Of a stretch of DNA of 64,000 nt, positions 58,989 through 64,000 are shown in pieces (the stretch's first letter is position 1; every line of letters begins with the position of its first letter). Below the pieces are notes generated by a model that was not told the DNA's origin, ran no database searches, and was given only the letters and a program-made list of their open reading frames with translations. The stretch lies in the NCBI GenBank assembly GCA_035644055.1, contig DASQPH010000072.1:1-64000 (forward strand), read 5' to 3'. The DNA comes from AV80 sp035644055. GTDB lineage: Bacteria > Verrucomicrobiota > Verrucomicrobiia > Chthoniobacterales > UBA10450. Made by a program: the position numbers and the translations under genes.

Positions 58989-59028
58989 GAACAAAAGTTT
59001 CGCCGGTTGCGCGCGTCAACGCAACGAT

Positions 59029-59352
59029 TCAGTCCGCGATAGGTTCGAACCCGGCGAACATCGTCTCGGCCTCGGGCACCGTCTTCAGCGGGACGCAATC
59101 GCAGACCGCGAAGAATTTGTCCCACATCGCCAGGACTCGCGGGTTGCGGTGCGCTTCCTCGATCGCCTCCTGCGATTTCCATTCCGACACTTCGATGATG
59201 GTGTTGTCCTTGGCGCGAACGATCACCGGAACGCGGTCCGTTACCAGGCCTTCCTTGCGCAAAGTCGGGACGCGCCCGCGCACCAGATCGAGCAGCTCCG
59301 CTTCATGCCCCGCTTTCGGTCGATAGGCGACGATGCAAACGATACCTGGCAT
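59029..59352 (-). CDS. Antibiotic biosynthesis monooxygenase (ABM)-domain protein
   Basis: A 107-residue small alpha+beta protein (GIVCIVAYRPKAGHEAELLDLVRGRVPTLRKEGLVTDRV ... IIEVSEWKSQEAIEEAHRNPRVLAMWDKFFAV) of the ABM ferredoxin-like fold, found in quinol monooxygenases and haem-degrading enzymes as well as orphans. There is no partner gene that would point to one of these. ATG at 59352 chosen over an upstream start. Confidence 0.75.
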   Translation of the reverse strand: MPGIVCIVAYRPKAGHEAELLDLVRGRVPTLRKEGLVTDRVPVIVRAKDNTIIEVSEWKSQEAIEEAHRNPRVLAMWDKFFAVCDCVPLKTVPEAETMFAGFEPIAD

Positions 59353-59420
59353 GGCTCGCAGCCTAGCGCTTTGCGGTTTGCGACTCGACAAAAACTTTTG
59401 CGCTTCGATAGGCTGATGCC

Positions 59421-60041
59421 ATGGCTACGAAGGATCCCAGAATCGACGCTTACATCGCCAAATCCGCCGACTTCGCGCGACCGATCCTAAAACAGTTGCG
59501 CAAGGTCGTCCATGCCGGCTGCCCCGACGTTGTCGAAACGATGAAATGGTCAATGCCGCACTTCGATTATAAAGGCGTGATGTGCGGGATGGCAGCGTTC
59601 AAGCAGCATTGCGCCTTCGGATTCTGGAAGGCCGATCTGATCCTCGAACCAGGAGAAACCGCCGAGAAAAGTGGGATGGGCAGCTTCGGCTGCATTCGTT
59701 CGCTGGCGGATTTGCCGAACGAGAAAACGCTGATCGGTTACGTAAAAAAAGCGGCGGAGCTCAACAAAGCCGGCATCAAAGCGCCCGGCCGGACGCAGCC
59801 GAAGAAACGCAAGCCGGTGCCGATGCCCGCTGATTTCACGGCCGCGTTGAAGAAAAAGGCGAAAGCGCGCAAGATGTTCGAGAGTTTTTCGCCAAGCCAT
59901 CGTCGCGAATACATCGAATGGATCACCGAAGCGAAACGCAAAGAGACGCGGAAGGAGCGCCTCGCCAAATCGCTGAAGTGGCTCGCGGAAGGAAAAGCGC
60001 GGAACTGGAAATACATGCCGGCCAAGAGTCGGGTCGGATAG
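59421..60041 (+). CDS. YdeI/OmdA-like protein with DUF1801 domain
   Basis: A 206-residue cytoplasmic protein. The first ~115 residues (ILKQLRKVVHAGCPDVVETMKWSMPHFDYKGVMCGMAAFKQHCAFGFW) are DUF1801-like; the C-terminal part (KARKMFESFSPSHRREYIEWITEAKRKETRKERLAKSLKWL) is the bacteriocin-protection YdeI/OmdA tail. The function is not known with certainty; E. coli YdeI has been linked to resistance to antimicrobial peptides. It ends 10 bp before the tail-sheath gene, with the sheath ribosome site at the junction. Confidence 0.8.
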   Translation: MATKDPRIDAYIAKSADFARPILKQLRKVVHAGCPDVVETMKWSMPHFDYKGVMCGMAAFKQHCAFGFWKADLILEPGETAEKSGMGSFGCIRSLADLPNEKTLIGYVKKAAELNKAGIKAPGRTQPKKRKPVPMPADFTAALKKKAKARKMFESFSPSHRREYIEWITEAKRKETRKERLAKSLKWLAEGKARNWKYMPAKSRVG

Positions 60042-60051
60042 AGGAGTTGAA

Positions 60052-61251
60052 GTGCCTTCTGTTCCTCCTGTCAGTTTCCCGGGCGTTTATCTCGAGGAAC
60101 TACCCGGCGGCGTTCACAGCATCCCGGGAGTCCCGACATCGATCACCGCGTTTATCGGACACGCCAGGCGCGGGCCGGTCGATTCACCGACTGCGATCAA
60201 CAGCTTCGCTGATTTCGAAAGGCGCTTCGGCAGACTCTGGAAGGAGAGTGCGCTCGGGTTCGCCGTGCGCGATTTTTTCCTGAACGGAGGAAGCCAAGCG
60301 CTGATTGTGCGCCTTCGCCGCGCGGACGGCGGCCCTCTGCGGAAGAGCGACTTCATCGGCGCCGGGAAGGAAAAGGCCAACAAAGGACTCTACGCTTTGA
60401 ACAAGGCGGACCTGTTCAATTTGCTCTGCCTTCCCGGCTACAAAGATACCGGTCTCGGCTTCGACGTGGACAAGGAAGTTATTTCGCGCGCGGCGAAGTA
60501 TTGCGAAGCGCGGCGCGCCATGTTGTTAGTCGACTCGCCGGCTTCGTGGCGCACGAAGGCAGATGCCAAAACCGGCATTGCCCTCGGCGTCGGCACGACG
60601 AGCAGGAATGCCGGCCTTTTTTTTCCGCGCCTGCGCCAACCGAATCCCGAACGGAACAATCAAAAGGAAGATTTCGGACCGGGCGGAGCCGTTGCCGGAG
60701 TGTTTGCCCGCACCGACGCTCAGCGTGGGGTCTGGAAAGCGCCGGCGGGATTGGAAGCCAGGTTGATCGGCGTACCCGAATTAGCGGTTCTTTTGACCGA
60801 CGCCGACAATGGCGAGCTAAATCCGCTCTCCGTGAATTGCCTCCGGAATTTTCCCGATGCCGGTAAAGTTGTCTGGGGCGCGCGGACCCTTGCTGGCTCA
60901 GACCAGGCCGCTTCCGAATGGAAATACATTCCCGTCCGGCGCACGGCGCTCTTCATTGAGGAAAGCCTGTTCCGGGGCACGAAGTGGGTGGTGTTCGAAC
61001 CTAACGAGGAGCCGCTTTGGGCGCAGATTCGATTCAACGCCGGCGTGTTCATGGATGGTTTGTTCCGAAAGGGCGCGTTTCAGGGACAAAGTCCAAAGGA
61101 AGGTTATTTCGTGAAGTGCGACGCGGAAACCACCACCCAGAACGATGTCAATCTTGGCGTCGTTAACATCATCGTCGGCTTCGCGCCCCTTAAGCCGGCG
61201 GAGTTTGTCATCATCAAGATTCAACAAATGGCCGGGCAAATCGAAACCTAA
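60052..61251 (+). CDS. Orphan contractile-tail sheath protein
   Basis: A 399-residue protein of the phage tail sheath / contractile injection-system sheath family. N-terminal FPGVYLEELPGGVHSIPGVPTSITAFIGHARRGP and SFADFERRFGRLW are diagnostic, then a divergent middle domain and the C-terminal core (YIPVRRTALFIEESLFRGTKWVVFEPNEEPLWAQIRFNAGVFMDGLFRKGAFQG, NDVNLGVVNIIVGFAPLKPAEFVIIKIQQMAG). GTG start with a GAGGAG ribosome site. No tube, baseplate, spike or ATPase gene is visible around it in this window, so it cannot build a full tail with what is here. Confidence 0.87.
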   Translation: MPSVPPVSFPGVYLEELPGGVHSIPGVPTSITAFIGHARRGPVDSPTAINSFADFERRFGRLWKESALGFAVRDFFLNGGSQALIVRLRRADGGPLRKSDFIGAGKEKANKGLYALNKADLFNLLCLPGYKDTGLGFDVDKEVISRAAKYCEARRAMLLVDSPASWRTKADAKTGIALGVGTTSRNAGLFFPRLRQPNPERNNQKEDFGPGGAVAGVFARTDAQRGVWKAPAGLEARLIGVPELAVLLTDADNGELNPLSVNCLRNFPDAGKVVWGARTLAGSDQAASEWKYIPVRRTALFIEESLFRGTKWVVFEPNEEPLWAQIRFNAGVFMDGLFRKGAFQGQSPKEGYFVKCDAETTTQNDVNLGVVNIIVGFAPLKPAEFVIIKIQQMAGQIET

Positions 61252-61350
61252 GCGCAGCCAAAGTTCTCGCGGGCGACAGGCAGCCCCGTGGATTCTACTT
61301 GCCTTGTTCATACTGCCTTTTCGAAGCTGTGAGAAGACACTCGCGCGACC

Positions 61351-62514
61351 ATGGCACACGATGTTTTCATTTCGCATTCGAGCAGCAATCGAACGATCGC
61401 GAACGCCGTCTGCGCGGCGCTGGAAGGTGCGGCGATACGTTGCTGGATCGCGCCGCGCGATGTTTTGCCCGGGCGTTCCTATTCCGGCGAGATCACACGC
61501 GCGATCCAGCAAAGCCGCGCGTTTGTCCTGATTTTCTCCGAGCATTCGAATAACTCAGAGCAGGTCCTGCGAGAAGTGCAGCTCGCCGCGAACTCGCGTC
61601 TGCACATCGTCCAGTTCCGGATCGATCCTGTATCGCCGAGCGATGATCTCGAATATTATCTAAGCGGCCCGCATTGGCTGGATGCCGTCACGCCGCCCTT
61701 GGAAAATCATCTCGAGCAGCTCAAGAACTCCGTGAGAGCGCTTCTCGCCTTACCGCGCACCGCCCCACCGGAACAGCGCCCGCCGGCACCGGCGCCGCCA
61801 TCGATTGCACCGGTAAATCGACCGCCCTCGCCCGAACAATACACTCCGCCAAGGGCAGTGACGCCACCGATGGCGCCCTCACCGTCGTCCAATCTTTGGA
61901 AATGGGTCGCGTTAGGCATTGCCGTTATCGCGGTGGTGGGATGCGTTGCCTTTGTCATTATCTTCGCCCTCCTGCCGCCGAAGTCGCCAACGATCCCGTC
62001 CCCACGCTCCGATTCGACGCCCGCTTCCCAGACCCCGCCCGTTATCCAACCGACCGCGAATGCCGACTCGAATCCGCAGCCGCGACGCTCGGTCGCACCG
62101 CCTTCGGCGACGACGCCCGTGCTCAGCACCGCCGAAGCTGAACGCTATGCGAAGGAATTTTATCGCGACATGGAACGAGGCGACCTGAATAAAATTACTT
62201 CGTATCTGGACGACACCGTCGACTACTACGCCTTTGGTCCGAGGGATAAGGCATTCATCGGTGAACAAACACGCCAATTTCTTGCCTTGCTGCCGGTCCG
62301 AAGCTTCACGGTGAGTGATGTCACCGTCCAAAACTCTTCCAAGCCGTCGGTCGCGACCATGATCTTCGATGTTCGTTATTCGGCCCGGGATGTTCTCGGC
62401 GTTGCGAGCAGTGGTCACACCCGCGTGGAATGGGACGTGGCGAAACGCAACGATGGTCTGAAGATCGTGCGCTCGAACTGGATGACGTACCCGGACGCGA
62501 CTCCGTCGCGTTAA
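61351..62514 (+). CDS. TIR-domain protein with TM segment and extracytoplasmic NTF2-like domain
   Basis: A 387-residue protein. Residues 1-132 form a TIR domain (DVFISHSSSNRTIANAV, IAPRDVLPGRSYSGEI, IFSEHSNNSEQVLREVQLAA) with a Glu at residue 75 placed like the NADase catalytic Glu. A Pro-rich segment (135-180), one TM (about 183-207), a second Pro/Ser/Thr-rich segment, and a C-terminal domain (about 258-383) that looks NTF2-like (LSTAEAERYAKEFYRDMERGDLNKITSYL) follow. It starts 99 bp after the sheath gene. Bacterial TIR proteins are often NAD-cleaving defence effectors; here the activity is inferred. Confidence 0.85.
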   Translation: MAHDVFISHSSSNRTIANAVCAALEGAAIRCWIAPRDVLPGRSYSGEITRAIQQSRAFVLIFSEHSNNSEQVLREVQLAANSRLHIVQFRIDPVSPSDDLEYYLSGPHWLDAVTPPLENHLEQLKNSVRALLALPRTAPPEQRPPAPAPPSIAPVNRPPSPEQYTPPRAVTPPMAPSPSSNLWKWVALGIAVIAVVGCVAFVIIFALLPPKSPTIPSPRSDSTPASQTPPVIQPTANADSNPQPRRSVAPPSATTPVLSTAEAERYAKEFYRDMERGDLNKITSYLDDTVDYYAFGPRDKAFIGEQTRQFLALLPVRSFTVSDVTVQNSSKPSVATMIFDVRYSARDVLGVASSGHTRVEWDVAKRNDGLKIVRSNWMTYPDATPSR

Positions 62515-62534
62515 GCCAGAAACGACAAAGGAAG

Positions 62535-62615
62535 TGCTCACGAGAGGAGTCGAACCTCCACGGGTTTCCCCATACGGTCCTGAGCCGTACGCGTCTGCCA
62601 TTCCGCCACGTGAGC
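62535..62615 (-). tRNA. tRNA-Leu (CAG)
   Basis: 81 nt on the minus strand: acceptor GCTCACG/CGTGAGC with A discriminator, D-arm TGGCGGAATGGCAGACGC, anticodon loop CTCAGGA on stem TACGG/CCGTA (anticodon CAG), a long variable arm GGGGAAACCC and T-arm GGAGGTTCGACTCCTC. CCA is not encoded. The long variable arm and CAG anticodon identify Leu. Confidence 0.94.
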
Positions 62616-62731
62616 GAGCGGTTGCTAAGGTGCGCGCGGCGGCAGTTCGCGCAAGCGCATTCCGGAGGCCAGAGATCAGAGTCGTGGGCTGCGGTCGACT
62701 TTTTGACACTCGAGACTGCGCTCCAAGACAT

Positions 62732-62887
62732 CTTGACGGCTTAAAGCCGTCAAGATTCGACCAGGCGCGGAAGGCAGCCTTAGAACTGGAAATTTGTCGC
62801 GCGTGAGGACCCCGGCGACCTGAACCGCCCTCTGCCATTCCACCCGAGACTCCATCTCAAACACCTTGACGGCTTTAAGCCGTCAAG
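62732..62887. repeat. Two CTTGACGGCTT/AAGCCGTCAAG palindromes near tRNA-Leu
   Basis: Copies at 62732-62754 and 62865-62887, 133 bp apart, each followed by ATTCGA-C/A-CAGGCG. They match the palindromes of the 54-kb tandem block. The second copy has CTTTAAG where others have CTTAAAG, so the centre is the free position. The rest of 62616-62932 holds no recognisable gene. Confidence 0.85.
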
Positions 62888-62932
62888 ATTCGAACAGGCG
62901 GCGAAGCAGGGGGCAATCGAACCGAATCGCGC

Positions 62933-63814
62933 TTAGGAAGAGCGCCGCTTCTTGCGGGCGCGTTCCTCGAGCTGGTTGGCCTGGCGGGCTTTGCCTAACG
63001 AACGGAGGAGATCGGCGTAGTTCGAGGCAACGATCTCGTAATCTTCAGGCGGTTTCTCCGACGCTGCTTCCCAGGTCTTGATCGAGGCGCGGTAAAGTTC
63101 CGACGCGCGCGCGTAATCACCGTTCGAATGATAAACCACCGCGAGATTGCATTTCGATTGCGCGATATCGGGATGGGTGGGCGGATGAAATTTTTCCCGA
63201 ATGGCGAGCGCGCGCAGATGGGTTTTCTCCGCCTCGGCAAACCGGCGCTCGTTGGTGTAGAAAACCGCGAGGTTGTTCAGGACGGACGCGACGTCGGGAT
63301 GCTCCGGGCCGAGTTGTTTCTCGTAAATCTCGAGCGCGTGCAGGTAGTACGGCTCCGCCGCTTTTTGCCGACCGGTTTTGCGATAAATGAGCGCGACGTT
63401 GTTCAGGATCGTGCCGAGATCGGAATAGGGAATGTCCGGCAGCCGCGCGCCGGTCTTGAATGCTGCTTCGTAATAGCCCAGCGCCGCTTCTGTTTCGCCG
63501 AGGTTGTCGCAAACGAATCCCAGGCGTCGCGCGGAGCGAAACACCGCTCGATCATCCGGCGGCTCCGCCTTTTCGAGAAAGGCGTGCGCTTTTACGAGAT
63601 ACGGTTTGGCCGCGGCGCGATCGCCCGCCTGGTCGTGGAGCTGACCGATCTTTTCGAGGCTGAGCGTGTAGCTCGGATCGCCAGGCTTGAAGGCGCGTTG
63701 CGCCAGAGTGAGCGCGGTCTCAGCGACGCGGATCGCTTGCGGGAACCGGTTGCTCGCTCGCAACATGTCGAGCTTGTCGTTGAGAATGCTCCACAGCTTT
63801 TGATCGCCTTTCAT
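62933..63814 (-). CDS. Tetratricopeptide-repeat protein (kinesin-light-chain type)
   Basis: A 293-residue cytoplasmic TPR protein. At least five TPRs are visible, with the KLC/TPR_12-type 42-residue phasing (YSDLGTILNNVALIYRKTGRQKAAEPYYLHALEIYEKQLGPEHPDVASVLNNLAVFY...). Conserved EHPDVA and HPDIA turns are typical. A protein-binding scaffold; partner unknown. Its stop is in the gap before tRNA-Leu; its start is 7 bp after the LptE-like fragment ends, so they are likely co-transcribed. Confidence 0.82.
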   Translation of the reverse strand: MKGDQKLWSILNDKLDMLRASNRFPQAIRVAETALTLAQRAFKPGDPSYTLSLEKIGQLHDQAGDRAAAKPYLVKAHAFLEKAEPPDDRAVFRSARRLGFVCDNLGETEAALGYYEAAFKTGARLPDIPYSDLGTILNNVALIYRKTGRQKAAEPYYLHALEIYEKQLGPEHPDVASVLNNLAVFYTNERRFAEAEKTHLRALAIREKFHPPTHPDIAQSKCNLAVVYHSNGDYARASELYRASIKTWEAASEKPPEDYEIVASNYADLLRSLGKARQANQLEERARKKRRSS

Positions 63815-63820
63815 CGCCCA

Positions 63821-64000
63821 TTACCAACCCTCGCTCAACTGGCTCACCAGATGCCGGGCTAATTCTTCCGCCGCCAGCGGCAACGCCTGGCGCTGGTCCG
63901 TGTTCACGTCGCTTCCGACGAAGAAACTCGTGCTGCCGCTCACGGCGCCGGCCGTGAGCTGCTTCCCGTCGCGTCCCATCAAAGTGAATTTGACCGTCAG
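63821..64000 (-). CDS. LptE-like outer-membrane LPS-assembly lipoprotein, C-terminal fragment
   Basis: The last 59 codons of a minus-strand gene entering from beyond the window: LTVKFTLMGRDGKQL then GSTSFFVGSDVNTDQRQALPLAAEELARHLVSQLSEGW. The pattern of a short beta strand, a hydroxyl-rich turn and a final helix with ALPLAAEELA resembles the end of LptE-family lipoproteins, which plug LptD during LPS export. The N-terminal lipobox is not in view, so this is a fair but unproven guess. Confidence 0.55.
   Translation of the reverse strand: MTVKFTLMGRDGKQLTAGAVSGSTSFFVGSDVNTDQRQALPLAAEELARHLVSQLSEGW

Noticed and set aside
60052..62514. Prophage or complete contractile injection system
   Set aside because: Only one tail gene (the sheath) is present; no capsid, integrase, tube, baseplate or lysis genes appear in the surrounding sequence.
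62534..62806. Open frame across tRNA-Leu and the palindrome region
   Set aside because: It reads through the tRNA and repeat DNA; no family sequence and no plausible start.

Overview
The window is GC-rich, gene-dense bacterial chromosome and most likely comes from a Verrucomicrobiota, probably near the Chthoniobacterales/Spartobacteria. The basis is the combination of a fused LpxC-FabZ followed by lpxA, a TIGR03790-type protein, a fused SpmA-SpmB protein, an ABC exporter with GldG-like and DUF4340 partners, DUF1573, a GH63-like glucosidase, and secreted proteins ending in a paired ~125-residue module. This is an inference from gene content; no 16S rRNA lies in the window. The cell would be Gram-negative (lipid A genes, outer-membrane barrel, LptE-like lipoprotein) and respiring (sucAB, sdhCAB, a UbiE/MenG-type methyltransferase).

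Layout. 1-2.9 kb: aromatic amino-acid genes (trpE end, trpG, convergent DAHP synthase) and an esterase. 2.9-9.5 kb: prmA, an unusual double NDK-domain protein, aspartate aminotransferase, GH57 glucan branching enzyme, a secreted protein and a DEDD-type nuclease. 9.5-18.4 kb: a cupredoxin-sugar dehydrogenase fusion, lpxC/fabZ-lpxA, a TIGR03790 protein, a metallo-beta-lactamase-fold hydrolase and recN. 18.4-25.3 kb: spmAB fusion, FAD oxidoreductase, receiver protein, and a pilT / pilT-like / receiver-like small-gene operon. 25.3-33.1 kb: acetyltransferase, cupin, ADOP-type permease, and a cupredoxin / hybrid histidine kinase / outer-membrane barrel set. 33-41 kb: tRNA-Phe, aat, a small lipoprotein with guaA, the glucosidase, and a DoxX/MauE-rhodanese-DUF1573 group. 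41-48 kb: a CAP-domain secreted protein, sucAB and an HtrA protease. 48-54 kb: four-gene ABC exporter of gliding type and ubiE. 54-59 kb: a tandem repeat block, then sdh genes with a toxin-antitoxin pair between sdhC and sdhA. 59-64 kb: ABM protein, YdeI-like protein, an orphan contractile-tail sheath protein, a TIR-transmembrane protein, tRNA-Leu, a TPR protein and an LptE-like fragment.

The most unusual signal is in the small repeats. At least five intergenic or gene-edge elements share one architecture: a flank (GTAG...CTAC in four of them), then hairpins with 3-6 nt loops, in inverted orientation. In three, and in part of a fourth, the two hairpins differ only by compensated base pairs, so each hairpin seems to be conserved as a structure. 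This is the organisation of REP/BIME elements, but no RAYT transposase gene is present here. The TAG of the bounding GTAG is the stop codon of four flanking genes. Related hairpin DNA encodes the signal-peptide n-region of HtrA and the linker of the SpmA-SpmB fusion. Four separate arrays of 7-bp repeats lie on translation starts, and a ~108-bp tandem repeat carries a GACGGCTTAAAGCCGTC palindrome that recurs beside tRNA-Leu.

The best candidate for a new protein system is the plus-strand run YdeI-like protein - orphan tail sheath - TIR/TM/NTF2-like protein (59.4-62.5 kb), which lacks every other tail or injection-system gene in the part visible here.
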